A DNA stretch of 64,000 nucleotides from Adelphocoris suturalis (GCA_030762985.1 CM061041.1:115320168-115384167), one strand, 5' to 3'; shown: positions 12,421-26,355, counted from the stretch's first letter. The notes: generated by a model not told the origin, from the letters alone. Numbers and translations: made by a program.

Positions 12421-12729
12421 ACTTGTCAAGCTCAATTTACTCATCACTAACCACTGAATATTTCATCACTGCCACTGAACTGCTACGAATTATCATCAAC
12501 TGAGCAAACTGCAATGAAACATTATCAGGAGGTTGATAGCAGTTATCTGGTTCAAAATGAACATGGTGAATTACTGCGCAAATAATTAGGTCTATATCAG
12601 AGTTGTAAGATAATGATTACTTTGAGTAATGATTAATTTTCTTAAATGCAATAAAATTAGTACAGTGAGTATGGTGTGGTGGTGGTGTGGTGTGGTATGC
12701 CTACAACCAAAGACTGGGGTTATACGCAG

Positions 12730-13215
12730 GCAATTACGAGTACTTCCGAAGTAATTGCAATTACCATTACCATTCCTTTAATGGTAATGGTTTTTTCAGT
12801 TACTATTACTTGTTATTGGGAAAATAATGGGTCTTTCCAATTACCCATTAAAGAAAAGGTAATGGGTAATGGGATTGGAATTACCCCTCTATTCACATTA
12901 CAAGAACGTTTGCCCTCATGCACCGTATGAGGGTGTATGTGTGGGTGTGTACGCGCATATGTATGTAATATGTACATAAGATAATAAATAAATAAATTTA
13001 TATACATATATATATATATATATAATTATCTAAATTATATTATATTTATCACTTGTATAAACCATATACATGCGCGCACACACACGTTGCATGAGGGCAA
13101 ACGTTCCTGTAATGGGAATGGGGGTAATTCCATTTTCATTAACCATTACTTTCCCAATAACAAGTAATGTAATTGAAAAAAAAAACCATTACCATTACAT
13201 GTAATTGGAATTAGT
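12730..13215. mobile_element. Palindromic foldback element (~490 bp)
   Basis: The two halves are reverse complements over almost their whole length. AATTACCATTACCATT-type sequence at the left end matches AATGGTAATGGTTTTT at the right, then CTTGTTATTGGGAAA, GGAATTACCC and AACGTTTGCCCTCATGCA occur in both arms (12895-12925 versus 13085-13110), down to an AT-rich loop with a TA microsatellite at 13005-13022. No ORF. It could form a very long hairpin RNA. Confidence 0.85.
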
Positions 13216-14377
13216 AACGATAACGTAGTTTGAGGAGGGGCAGGGTTGGCAGACCCTCTCCAACAATTATAGAGGATGGAGAAGTTCGTTGTACGAATAC
13301 AGTTAGAATTAATAATTTTACGTTTCTAATATCAGTACCTAACACCTTCAATTGGAGAATGTAATTCGTAAAAAACAATTATTATTATACGAATCCGCTT
13401 ACCTAGAAACTTCAGACGCTCTTTGAAGTAGAGAAATTCTAATTAGGCTCGTTTGTGATAGGGCAAAATGGCGTGGATATTATATATAAAATCACCTAGT
13501 CCACGAAACGGATATGTGGATACTGCAATTCGAAATCAAGTCGTTCCCACCACCCTCTGGGGCTAGCCCATATATGCGATTTTTCCCTAGACGAATATCC
13601 ATTGTTCAGTATCCACAAAAATTCCCCTCCGAACTTCCCCACTTATCATTACCTAGCTGACCACGCTCGGATCTTTGACCCAAAACAGTTTCCATAATTC
13701 TTTGATTAATTTTTATTGTTGGTATATGGTACAAATCATATCAATGACGCATAAAATTGCAGTTAGAACAAAAGAAAATGCAATAAATTGAAGACTACAG
13801 TTGTAATTTAAATAGTTTAATAGAAAATATTAAAATATTCTATTTTAGCAATATTTATATTCTAACGTAGAATATTGCTGGTTTGAGTTTATTTACATTT
13901 TGTTATGTTTCTTGTTCTCGGTTTCATGCGTATTTTATTTCGCGTTCTTATATAACACAATTGTGTGATATTGTCTTGAAAAAGTGGATTTCGCGCTGAA
14001 ATAACTAACAATTGAGGATAAAACTGTAAAGGAGAAACGTCCACAGATATGATTTTGCAGGCAGTAAGTCTAGTATAAATTATATAAAAGGCAAACAACA
14101 CTGGTCTATACACGCTGGGTTCGGACGAGTGGGAACAATTTTTTTTAGTTGAACTAAATAAAAATGGAGCATACGCCGTTAATCCCAATTTTCTAATTTA
14201 ATCCATTTTCACAATATTATTTTAAAATGATTTTCACGAAAACCACGTTTTTAGTGGATTATTGTGAAAATTAAACTATTGCAATAACTCCAAAAATTGT
14301 CTTCATTGAAATCCCTATCGAGGCACTCTGAAAATATTCCTAGAGTTTAATGCATTGGATAAAGATAAAAATCAGTT

Positions 14378-14400
14378 TTTTTTTTTTTTTTTTTTTTTTT
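14378..14400. repeat. Poly-T tract
   Basis: A run of 22 or more T. It sits beside a diverged repeat, recognisable by CTATTGCAATAACTCC and GAGGCACTCTG, with relatives near 8650-8750, 24190-24290 and 58590-58680. It may be the A-tail end of a retroposed repeat read on the opposite strand. Confidence 0.6.
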
Positions 14401-14429
14401 CTTTAGCCAAATAGCATAAGTGTATGCTT

Positions 14430-14760
14430 TTACACTTTCACTATCAGTTTCACTGATCAGCTGAGGGGACCCTGAGGCTAACTGCTTTCCTTATCGACCT
14501 AGAGTGCTGAAATTTGGAATATATATATATTTGGAAATTTGGAAGCCTTTGGGACTTCCAGAATACAAGGTAAGGAGGGGCATTTGTCAGCTGAAGGACC
14601 TCTGAGGCCAATTTATTTCTTCATCGACCCATGCTCAAATTCGGAGTGGGGTGCCTACAGGAATCATAGAAAACGATTCGGTACGGTGGCTCACTGATCA
14701 TCTGGACTAATTTCTTCCATAATCGACCTAGCAAGATGAAATTTGGAATTGTTTGCCATG
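14430..14760 (-). repeat. ~115-bp tandem repeats (CTCAGCTGATCA family), locus 1
   Basis: About three diverged units, each with TGATCAGCTGAG or a variant, a GACCTCTGAGG segment, AATCGACC and TGAAATTTGGAAT. This is the reverse orientation of the family seen at 59860-60300 and 62280-62590. Confidence 0.7.
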
Positions 14761-15039
14761 ATAGCGATGACAACTTTTATTCCTGAACGAAATTGCCATG
14801 GTAGCAAGAAAATATCTCATTGAGCAGCGGACTTGTTTGCAAGCGTTTTATTTGGTGGGTTTTGATAGCTCCTGTCTAGCTATACGTTTTCTATTACTGG
14901 TCGAAAACAAAAGTTCATTGGGTATTGAAAATAATGGAGCAAAAATGGAATTCTTTGCTTTTGGGCATCACGTTTTTTGAATTCTGTCATAAAATTAACC
15001 GTTTATTGAACATTTACATATCTTTCGGAGTAGTCCGTC

Positions 15040-15315
15040 GTCACTAGCAAGTCGTGTACAGGTTCGAGCAATTTCGATATAAGGAGATCATCATCAGACC
15101 GTCGAAACAGTGCTCAGTCTTCAGGTTTCGACAGCCTGATGATGATATCCTTACATTGAAAGCGCTCGCCAAATACTGAGTACTGTTTCGACGGTCTGAT
15201 GATGATGATGTCCTTAAATCAAAAGCGCTCGCCAAGTACTGAGTACTGTTTCGAAGGCCTAATGATGATGTCAATACATCGAAAGCGCTCGAACCTGTAC
15301 ACGACTTGTTAGTGA
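15040..15315. mobile_element. Small element with TIRs and internal ~80-bp tandem repeats
   Basis: Terminal inverted repeats of about 40 bp: GCAAGTCGTGTACAGGTTCG at about 15048 and its reverse complement at about 15284-15308. Inside are three units, each containing a TTTCGA..GTCTGATGATGAT core and ending GAAAGCGCTCG, at about 15136, 15198 and 15258. There are no useful ORFs. The GAAAGCGCT end is shared with the foldback at 10940-11385. Confidence 0.75.
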
Positions 15316-18300
15316 TGTCTTACCCCTCCCAAAGTTATGTAAATGATAATTTTACTTGTATTAGGTACTATCCGAAATAACCCATTAGATTTAATATCAT
15401 ACTATTTATTTATTTGTTTCAAAGATTCTATTATTTAACAGAATCCCAACACAGAATAATGCCGGGTTCCTCACTAAATAGACTTGAATGTCCTACGTGA
15501 TGTCCCGGAAAACTTTCTTCTCCAGCAAATTACTTACTCTTCTAGAAGCCATCGACTGGGCCGATCTATAGTTTTCTCGACCGCATAGTACGGTTGCTTC
15601 TTTTGTACACGCTATCCAACAAACCCCATGAAAGTGTTTGTGTGTATAAAAGTCACTCTTAAACCTCAAGCCTTCATTAACTCCGTCCTGTTTGTTCTCC
15701 TGCTTTCTCGGAAGTGGTCACTTTCATATGGACACTTTTCTGAAAGGACGACGAGACGCTAAGGCTCATCGCAGTTGTGATGTAATTACCATGAAACGCG
15801 TGCGCTTATACATACGGAAAATTTCTCTTTTTAGCAAATTTTCATCGTAACTCAAGCTATTGTAATGGTGTCAATAAGTTCACAATGTAAATTTCCAAAA
15901 GATGTTCACATTTGTTTTGTGCCATTCTAAAATGGATCCTAGATTTGAACGCTTTTGGTGGTTTTTATTCATATGTTTTCTTCACGTAAGTCTAGATTTT
16001 GAACGGCACACTTTCCGCCCCCAAAATCAAATGGTGACTATCCCAGATCTCCCAGAAAACTTGTTTTCTTTTCTTATCATTTTATTATTGTGGTAGATAC
16101 CTACTTGAAATAAACCCATTAGTTCAAGGCGGTGAACGAAGACCTCGTAAGGTACCTACATGAAAAAATCTAGATTTTTCATATAGTAAGTACAGCACTT
16201 TTTTTTCGCATTCAAATATCAATGTCTACTCTAAATTGAGCTACAAAAATAACATTGAGCAATTTATCGTTAAGTTTTGGCGCATTTCTTATTATTATGG
16301 ATGAGTATCAGCAGCCGTAATTATTAGGATTGATGAGCATTTGAATGAAAATGTGATTTCTTTTATGTGACGAAATTCACTTTTCAGGCTCCATCCTTAC
16401 CATATTATTCCATTCAAAAAATCTGATTAGAATCAAAGGAAATAGAAATTACGCTCTTTCCAACGGCTCCCCGAATCAAATTTAAACAGTTGATTAAGGT
16501 ACTTAGGTCCTGGTAAATGACGTAAAGTAAAAAAAGTGAAAATACTCGGAAACAAAGCGTTAAAAAAAATCTGCAAGGGGAACTTTTTGTTGCAAATTAT
16601 TAATACTTACAATCCGTAGTTGAAATAGTGGGCACTTTATCAAGTTCCCCTTTATATATATTTATGGTCCTTACAATTATACTCAACTTTGAGGTGGGAA
16701 CACCTATACAACCACAGATATTTTGCTTCATTGGCGAAAGGGATGACTTTACCGCAGAGGTAAGCGGGCGAGTTGATCATTTGATTGTTCGTAAAATCAA
16801 CCTGCACCGACTTTGCCCCTTCCATTTTTTATTCATGAACTGTGGAAGCGAAACTTAATAAGTGATAATAAAGCTTAGAAATTAAAAAGTGGTATTGGTA
16901 CCTAAATACACTAATTATTGTTTTTTCTAGGTGAAGATCGGTTGAGAAAAGTTATTCGAGCCGACATTTTCTATTAGAATTTTGAGGTCCTTGGCACATG
17001 TCGTAGAAAGCGTTAGCATTGGTAACCTATCGAATGATTTTTAGCTGAAAAGAAAAATGTGCACCCATCAGAAGCTTTACGACCTGTTACATTTCTTTGA
17101 AAAATGCATATTCCGTATTATGGTTCCGTAAACTAATTCGGAACAGCTGATTCTGCAGCGACTGATTTGAATTCGTTCAAGACAGGCCTTGAAGCTCTTT
17201 CGATAGGCCTAACTACCATCAGCAACGGACGTAGAAAGTTCAAGTTTCCGCTTTCCAAGCATACATTGATTAGGGCGGGATTCAAACAACTTCTATTAAC
17301 ATGTATCATGTTTTAGCCCTGGGGTCCTAGCAATTTTTGCGCGTCAATTTTTTTCCGCGCACGAAACATATAGTGTTACAGTGATTTCCGCCTACAACCG
17401 AGTCGTTGCTAGGGAAATGGTACTTCGTCGTTTTTCATCCCACAAAATTCGTTGACCATTCGTTCGAAAGCTCTCGATTTATCCAACAATATTATGTTAA
17501 CTACGGCGAAGTGCGTGTCCAACAAACTGAGTTATGAGCATGGTTATATAAATAATTGTTTACACACAGGTGATCATTCTCAATAATTGATATTGTGAAC
17601 ATGATTGCAACCGCTTGTTAATTTCTGATGTTTTCATAGAATTTCGAATCAATATCGAGGAGAAAACATGATACATGGTTTTTGTTAAAGATCACGCGGA
17701 ACCCCTACGATGACGAATTTTCAAGTTGATAATAGTCTGCAAGATTATTATTGCCATATTTGAAATGTGAAAAACCGTGAAAACGAAGTTATTTTTGAAA
17801 TAATCGTAGTTGAATTTGATATTCATAGAATATGAAAATTATGAAAACATTGACAGTTTTTTTGTTACTCGACCCCCTCAAAACACGAAAAGTTAGTTGC
17901 TGTCTTCCACTTGGTTTTCTATGCTGAACCAAACCACGACATTCATAAGCCCTTCACACGAAGTTACAGTTGATTTATAGGTGACTTTTTATTCGTTTAT
18001 TTCCCAAGCAGAAGTGCCATGTAAAAAATATGTAAATTTTGAGACAATATTGAAGAACATATATTGTTAAATCTTCAAGTATGTAATAAAAGAAAAAATA
18101 TTGAGTCAGGTTGAATTATGTAAGGTATTTCCGTATTAGGGGATGAACCGCGATCATTTGAGACTGATGCATCAACAACGTAAAATTATCCGGCAATGAG
18201 GGGGCTTAACGATTATATATATGGACTCATTTTGCATATTGAATATTGTGCTCACAACTCCTCCGCAACCGCTGGTCCGAATCGGACCAAATTTTCATAT

Positions 18301-18390
18301 ATTGTATTGCTACGTCGGAACGTGCTGACTACTGGTGAGGATCCGCTGACCATGAGCCTTAATATAAATCACAATTATGGCAAAATCTTG
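15316..18390. other. Intergenic DNA, no supportable gene
   Basis: AT-rich sequence with short spurious open frames only. At 17290-17500 a segment containing CAACCGAG and AGCTCTCGATTTATC recurs, diverged, at 27430-27630. I see nothing else. Confidence 0.5.
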
Positions 18391-18399
18391 CTCAAATCT

Positions 18400-18720
18400 C
18401 TCCTATTCACCGCACGACGTCAAAATTTGATAGGGAGCCTCTCTGGAGCCACAAGAGAGGAGCAAAGTGAAGGGCGCCATCCTGATCAGCTGAGTGAGCA
18501 AAAATCTGTCCTATTCACCGTTGGAACTTTCAGAATTGATAGGGAGCATCTCTGTGACAATAAGAGACGAATGAAATTACAGGCTCCATCCTGGTGAGCT
18601 GAGTTTGCTAAAAAGTAGTGTCTCCTACCTGAACACAACGAAATTTGACAGGGAGCCTCTCTACAGGACATCAAGGTACGAATGAAATGACGTGCTCCAC
18701 CCTGAGGTCCAGCTGACCGA
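18400..18720 (-). repeat. ~115-bp tandem repeats (CTCAGCTGATCA family), locus 2
   Basis: Three units with CTATTCACC, TTGATAGGGAGC, CTCTCTG and GATCAGCTGAG. On the minus strand they align closely with the units at 62280-62590 (CCCTATCAAATTTCAACTTCC ... CTCAGCTGATCA). Confidence 0.75.
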
Positions 18721-21700
18721 TTCGAAAAGTTGATTCTGCTTACGTAAACGGCATGTATTTTGAGTATTTAAATGGCATGGGGGTGAGCATTGAGTCCGAA
18801 ATATATAAATAGTTGGCGTTCAAGAGAGACTTAATTTTCCCTGCTTTGGTATCCAAAGAAATGAGAACACCTCGGGTCTTTTCAAGGAGATTGTTGAAAC
18901 TGTGGGTTCCGACGTATTCGAAGAAGTCCTGAGATGCCGTGAGATATTGAGCTGAGAACTACTAGCGAAACGCGTACTTATGCAGTGGTCAGACCTTGCC
19001 CACTTCATTATTTTCAACACTCGCTGCACTTCACTTCTTTCGAACAGGTCGTCGAGGGTTAGGAGATGAAGTCTGAGGAATAGTGGTTGGGTGTTGGCAA
19101 CAAAGAAGGCCCCTGCAACCAATATTATTGCTGCCTTGTGTAGGTACCTATTACTCGAATTTTTTCCAAGTTGGAGGCGTAGGTACTGCCCATATTGGCA
19201 GGCCATAGAGGAGTAATTACTGAAACGGGGCACAGTAAACCTGCCTGAGGAGAAGGGGTGGGAGAATAACGGGCCGATAACGCATACGTACACTTCCTGA
19301 GACGACCGGTTAAAAATGTCATAAAGAATGCCACTACGAAATAAAACCGTAAGATGGGCGATAATTTTCTGATAAATACACAATTAATTTGGAATCATAG
19401 CACAAGAGATGAACTACACTGGATATGAACATCCAAGATGGCCTCTTGCACTCTGAAGAAATCATGTTAATGACATATAAGAAATCGCTGTTTACCCAAC
19501 CGTTTTGTCAAAATGAACAGAATGGTCACGCATAGTGAACATGATGATAGAGCTTCGCGTCATATTAAAGAAATATATTAATACTGGCCTTCGTTGGAAA
19601 TTAATCTCGAGGGTAGTGTAGGGGAAGATAGATCTCAGTTGACCAGCCTGTTGACGTCAGTGTTTCGATAAAGACTGGCGTTGGAGGGAGTTTGACGGGA
19701 GGGAGGGAAGAATAAAATATGGGACTTTTAAAGGGCCAACCCTTCCCTAGCACAGGAGCTAGGAATGAAGACTTTTGATATGTTTACCTCCTTACATGTT
19801 CTAAAAATACTGTGAAGTCAAATTTTTTGTTCCGAACATTTCCCTCTACATCCATGTTTGAGCGTTCGTTGCTTGGACTAACTTATTACGAACTAGCGCA
19901 AAATAAAACTTATTGTAACATTACTTTTCCGTACTCCAACTCTAAATTCAAAATTTGGTTTATGAGTCCCAAAACTTTGATAGCACTCTCTTTTGGTTAA
20001 CTGGAATTTTTTCTAAAACTCGGTTTTGTCAACTTTCGCACGGCTCACTATTGTAATCATTATTATCTCCGGCGGAATAATATAAATAGTCAAAAAGTAG
20101 GTATATTGTTTGCAACAGATAAAGAGTCCAGATCCCTACGACTTTTGACTGTTTCCCAAATAGTGTTGACCGAAGTTCAAGCAGCTAAGAGTTGCCGAAT
20201 GGTTAGGGGATTATACCGTTAAATAGTTGAGTGCCGTGTATATGTCTGTGATACATTCCTAAGACTTGGCAGGACTGCCACGTGTATACGTGAGATTCAC
20301 GATCCCAGTTGACTTTAAAAGCTTGTGTATCACGCAGATACAAGTTTTTAGCGTTTATCTTCATTTCTCTGACCTTGAGTGGCACTTGGGAGTGGGAGAA
20401 CAGTGTTGGTTTCGAAAAATCAGCCAAGACATACAAATTAGAAACGGAAGAAAAAGAAGGGTCTCATGAGCCCTCTCTAGGTCCATGAAAGAGCTTTCTC
20501 CTTCATTTTCTACACTGTCTACATTGGACAGTTCTTCCCAAGACAAGGAAATGAAGAGCAACACCACATTTCCAGTTTTTCAAACTGTCTTACTAGTTAC
20601 AGTTATATTCTGTGTTACTAGTTGGTAGTATAGCAGTTTAGATATATTTTTGTAAGATACTGACTGAGATATTAGAGACTTGCTCAATGTTTGCTGAGGT
20701 TGGACTAGTTTTTGTTGTGAATTCTTCGTTCAACGTTTTGTATTTTCAAAATTTTTTTCTGGTTCACTCTGTCTCAATAAAACTTTTTCTTGCTTAAAAA
20801 AATCTTTGGATTTTTTCTAATCTGTCAAGTAAACATCTTTGTGAACATTTGTTAGATTTTGACTAAAATAATGGAAACTATCTAGCAAGAGAGCGTGAAG
20901 AATTTCATATTTGTGAGTGTAAAAATGATACACACAGAGCTGATTTAACAGTTGGAGTCCCAAATCCTTGCTCACAGGCCACGTGTATCACAGATATACA
21001 TCGGGGGTTTTCTATAAAAAACTGTGAAAATGTACAAATAAATGCATTCAGAATGAAAAGCAAGGTCGCCAGAATGAAAAAATTCGAAAACATGAATGGC
21101 CTGAGTGCAAGTTTTTTTTGCGGTGAGCACAAGAATACAAATCCTTCGGAAGTCCTTCAAACTTAGGCTAATCATACGTTAGTATTAAAAAAAAATAATA
21201 GAAAAAGTGGCCCTGAGACGACCAAAGTACTTCCATATCTTCTAACCTATCTAGCTTAACCGTAATAGGCGTTCAAAACCGTTGAAATCTAAATCCTTTG
21301 GATAACGATGTAGTCATGAGAATGAAAGCGAAATTAAGAAAATCCACGAACTCCTAACCGTGAAACGAGGCCTCCGAAATCGAAAAGATAAATGATAGCC
21401 AGTTATTGTAGAAAGTCTATTACTCTCCTCAGACAACGCATCCATCGGCCCACGGAAAAAAAAAAAAATCAACAAAGGATTTTCCTTTTCTCCGAGTGCG
21501 ACGTTTTTTTTCGAATAAATATTCAAGGGCGAGCTCAAAGGAGAGTTGACTTTTAAGCGGTGTGTTGATCCGTGTCGGCTGCGTAGCGACCCAGTTCGTT
21601 CTTCTTTACAAAACTTTCGAGCCGCCCGCAGCTTTTCTGATCCAGCCCGATCGAGCGAGACGGATTTTATTCGCCATGTGATTTTTCCCCACAGCTGGTT

Positions 21701-22040
21701 ACCCCTCTGTCGCCACTCAGAGCGACCCCCCGAAGCATCTTCACAAGTAGGCTAAAGGGGAAAGAGGTTTCATTATTTTTCTCGGTTGGAAATCCTTTCC
21801 TCGTTGCCACACAGGTTTTAGCCAGTACCCGGGACCCCCCAACCACCAATATCTAACCTTAGGGTATTCCAAAAATGTTCCGATTTTTTTTTCTTCTGAT
21901 TTTCATTTGTTTAACACTTAGTACGAGTATTATTCACCCCAAAAACGACCTCCAAGTTTCACATAGATAGTGGTAGGTTGTCCCTCACCTTGATTTTGCT
22001 TGCACTTAATTGGTTGTACCTCCAGCCCCCTTTCCTTTCT
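18721..22040. other. Intergenic DNA, no supportable gene
   Basis: Only short open frames without recognisable domains. A CpG-richer patch lies at 21560-21740. Segments around 20230-20340 and 20920-21000 share GTGTAT/CAGATA motifs in opposite orientation, possibly a decayed element. Confidence 0.45.
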
Positions 22041-22043
22041 CTT

Positions 22044-22115
22044 GACCAATGGGATTCAGTTTTCCTTCACCTGTGACTATATAAGCTGTGTCCTTTCTAA
22101 TGTGCGTTCAGTTAT
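22044..22115 (+). promoter_or_regulatory. Candidate RNA polymerase II core promoter
   Basis: GACCAATGG (CCAAT box) at 22044-22052, TATATAAG at 22078-22085 and TCAGTT (arthropod initiator) at 22108-22113. The first T of TATA is 32 bases before the initiator A. The spacing is textbook. No long ORF follows: the first ATG is stopped after two codons. The transcript could be non-coding, part of a repeat, or a short 5' exon. Confidence 0.5.
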
Positions 22116-25100
22116 TGTTTGTTACTGATAATGGCCTAACCGTCGAAATCGATAAAACATTGTAACTCTTTTTTTTTCGTGAAAATAGATAACGTTTTTC
22201 ACTAACTTCCGTTTTGTTCAAACAAATTTGTACAGAAGTATGATCGTAGATTATGGAATTCCGCATTGGAGGAGACAACCGCCAGCTCTCTATTTGCTTC
22301 GATTTTTGGCGATTTTTCAAATTTTCAGAGACCTACCACTCACTTGTCGAGGATTTCCATTCGTAAGAAAAAAAATTTAGGTATGTTTCAAACGTTAAAA
22401 AGTGAGTAAATTTGTCAAAAATCGATTTTTTGGATCGAAGAAGCTATTTTAGTTGTAGCTATTACTGTGATATGTGGTATATTTAAATTAAATTTTATAC
22501 AATAATGGAGCTAATCATAAGTTATTTCACAAAAAAAAAAAAAACTTTCTCAAACCCGTCCTTGTATGACGAACGGACGGCTTTTTTATTTTAGTTATAA
22601 TTATTTTTATTTTATTATTATTATTTTTTTTTATCGGATTATTTATTATTTTGAAACATAAGCCAACAAATCTTGAGAAAGTGAGGTGGGGGTAAATTTC
22701 AGAGGTTTATTATTGAAAAAACGTAACCAAATAGATTGATAGTTAGTTACCGTTGGTAAACTCATTAAATTTCATTTCAAGTTCAACATTGAGTTACAAG
22801 AGCTGCCGCAAGTCACATATAATTTCCTCTCCCATTGACAAGCTTGTTTCAGCAAGATGCAACATTTAAAACTACTCGTACACAAGATCGTGTCGCATCA
22901 ATACCGAAGAAATATGGAACGCCATTTCATAAATATGTCAGCTAGCAGTATTCCAGTTGAAAAGGTATCTAAGACATCAGAGATCACAAAGCTGGGAGGA
23001 TCGGATCTGTAACTTGTTTTGTTTGATAATTTTAAATGCTATTCAAGTTATAACAACGACGACAGCGAGTCATAAGGAAAAGAATTATTTTTCATGACAG
23101 CTAGGTGAAAACCGGCTTTGCCAAAGTACTTTGACACGTCCAGCATAAATTAGTTATACCTTGGTTGGTATACCAATTACCTATCCAAGTTTCATTACCC
23201 AATTTATTAGAGATTTGTATCTAAGCATTTACTTCTAATCTGATGAGATCTTCATGGTTTTCTGTGTCGCAACTCTTACATCTACTAGTATCCTCCCACG
23301 TATGAATCTCTTGGAATGGGAAGGGTGGGATGAGTACCAGGGGATCTACTGTTCATCCCGTCGAGAGAATTGAAAGATATTTCTGTTTCATTTCACATCT
23401 CTCCTCGAGGATCCTATGGACTAACCCTCATTCAAAAATCTTTTATAATTACCAATTCCTGTGTTAGAACTTGAAAGAAATAGTTTAGGTACACACGATA
23501 AGATAAGACTGCTGCTTAGGATTCTATGCACTGGAAAGCCACCGTTTTTTCCAACATGGACACATTTCCCAAGATTGTTGGTCACAATAGGTGACTGTGA
23601 GCGATCAAATATTTGCGACAGATTTGGCGGTTTTGAGCGATATCTATAGTACAGATTTGAGCGTTAGTAGGCAACAAGTGATGAGAAATGGGTCAAGTTC
23701 TTCCGAACGGTACCAGCGACAGATGAAGTCTGGCAGATGCGGTTTGCGGTACCTCCCTACCGTACCGATTTCTCAAAAAAGATATCCAAGAAACATGGAT
23801 CTGTTACAGTAGGTCGGGCGTCAACCCTTGGCGCAGATACACAGTCTTCTGTTGGTGTTTGCGATCATAGTTGAGTTTATCTTTTACTTTTCATTGAACA
23901 TTTGAGATAATATTTGTTTATGTGTTTTTAACTAAAATGATGGGGAAGAAGGAGTTGCCTAACGAGGTGATAGAATTTTCAAGTGATGCTTACAAATGAA
24001 GACTTTGATTATGGACATTAAACCAGGAATTACTTGAGTTGAAATATGAAAAACACCGCGTACGACAATACCGTTAAAGAAGTGAGAAAGACAATCCCGG
24101 TGAAAGAACGGGTTTTTAATGTCTGTAGAGAGATATAGGGTGAAATGGCACTTAATTTAGTCGGGAAAGTTTAAAAATCCAGAAGACGCTTTTGAGTGCC
24201 TCAAAACAAATTGCCATGAAACAAATTTTCGGAGTTTTCGAAGCTATTGCAATAGCTCCATTTTCTTTGAAAATTCGGTAATCATAATTATTAGCTACAA
24301 AGCTGACGTCAAGTTACCTACAAACACTGAGCTTTAGAACAGCCAGATCTCGGAAGTTTTCGGGGTCTGGTCTGCAATATGAACGTCTGTGACAGACCTG
24401 AATTTGCCAGATTTTAGCCCACTAACGAACGGACGGGATCGGACGAAGATCTCGGGCCGGCCGATAACTTTTCTACATCAAGGGGCGACGACTGATCTCA
24501 TCTCTTGTAACGGATCTGGCAAATGGGATCTGCTGCAGGTATCCGCTCGTGTATGGCCAGCTAATGAAACGTTTAGGTGTAAACTGAACCAAACCTTATC
24601 TTTGATTTGGTAAGTAACCAGGCCTAAATAGTTGCTTAATTAAACCAGAGAGAAATGAAGGCGTATGTAACTGTTCTTATTTGAATCGATATATCCACGA
24701 TCTAATGTCTTCCCTAGTAAAGGCAAAATTATTTTACGAGTTTTAGGGGGTGAAACTCGGTTGTCCATTTGTATTACTTTCCTGTATGGGGCTGGGTGCT
24801 TCGGAAAATAACAGCCCCAAACGAAGGGGAGTAATCTTAATGCAACGCCTGAGGGTTTGATACCAGCGGCAAGCCGGTATTGCATTGCATTGCGGTTTGT
24901 CACCGCGTTTCGCGCTCGCAGGAATGACAAAACGCTCAAGTTGGATCGAGCGGAGCGTGAAACGGCGCCGATTTTCAGCGTGAAAAGTCACAAAAGAAGG
25001 AAAGGGAATGGACATGAAGAAAAATCGGATTTTTTTCGGACTGTTTATCAATGTGGTTTTTGTTGGTAAATACGGGAGGCCAGTTCGATACGCCAGAAAC

Positions 25101-26150
25101 GGCTGGCGTCTGGGTTTTTTTTTTCCTTTTTTTTTTTTTGGGTTCTACTAGTCTGGAATGAAACATGATTTCCATGACACAATAATGGTTTATTATTATA
25201 ATTATAATATACGGTGATAGTGTGAAGTTTCACTATCTATAGATACAATTCTTATTAGTGGCTTATTATTAGTTGGTTGGTTGGTTGGTTAGTTGGATAC
25301 TGGAGATATAAAATGTATATAGGTAAGTCGTTCCACATATACAATAACTTATTTTCAATTATATAAATGACAATAAGTTTTCAACTAACTGCTACGAAAA
25401 AGACAAAAGTCCGGTGGTGCAGGTTTAGAAAATAAAGAATAAAACCGAAATACATGACACGTTATATACAGGTTATGATCTGATACACATACTGCTAATT
25501 CGATGCTTACATTCCGTTCAACCCAACACAATCAGGATAACATTCTGAGATGTTTGAATTTTTGGCGGAGGGAAATGTGAAGACCCAAGCCTTATCAGGC
25601 TCAGAGCAAGTCAGCTGATCCCCCCCCCCCCCTCCCCCCAAAAGTATCTGGCCTCCTATCCACCCCCTCCCAAACCCACCACCCAAAATCGAGATCTTGA
25701 AAAGATCCAAAATTGAAGGGTAAATTTTTCGTATGATTGACATAGAAATCAATTGATCGAGACTAGCTGGAACACTGAATACGTCCAACGTTTTTCTCTA
25801 CAAAAATGTCTTCGTTTTGAAAAGAACTCAACTCGATTGTGAATCGCAAAGCTAATTCGGCTCGATGTTATTCGGTTTTATCATAAAGCTTCATTATTAT
25901 ACTTATTCAATTGGTTTTGTAGTAAGGAGCTAAGAAGGGGGTTTTTCACATATTATGACCAGATAGTCGAAAGGTGTGTAATTTTTAAAATAATTTTAGA
26001 TGGAGAATTCATTTAAGCGGGTTCTTAGGAACCGAGAATTTTTATGGTCATGTGAGGGAACTATGACTTTATTTACAATCCCCAAAATCTGACTGATGAA
26101 TTTTGCTCCGAATCCTGCTCTTTACAATAGAATAATGAAACAGCGTATTT
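22116..26150. other. Intergenic DNA, no supportable gene
   Basis: AT-rich with a CpG-rich patch at 24840-24990, a CT/C-run at 25620-25640 and a short (GGTT)n tract near 25273. Short open frames are without recognisable domains or splice-site support. Confidence 0.45.
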
Positions 26151-26159
26151 GCGACTCTT

Positions 26160-26355
26160 TTAGTGATTTATTTGTTTGTTTGTGTTTGTTTGTTCATTCG
26201 TTCGTTCGTTTGCTTGTGTATTTATTTATTCATTCGTTCGTTCGTTCACTCGCTCGTTTGTTCGCTCGTTCGTTCGTTTGTTCGCTCGTTCGTTCGTTCG
26301 TTCATTTGTTCATTCGTTCATTCATTCATTCGTTCATTCATTCATTCATTCATCA
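26160..26355. repeat. (TTCG/TTCA/TTTG)n tetranucleotide array
   Basis: Nearly 200 bases of 4-bp units, mainly TTCG and TTCA with TTTG. Open frames across it encode Ser/Phe/Val/Arg repeats in every phase, which is an artefact of the simple sequence. Confidence 0.95.

Noticed and set aside
18820..19383. 187-codon minus-strand frame
   Set aside because: Its composition looks random, there is no domain or splice signals, and it overlaps another frame on the same strand.
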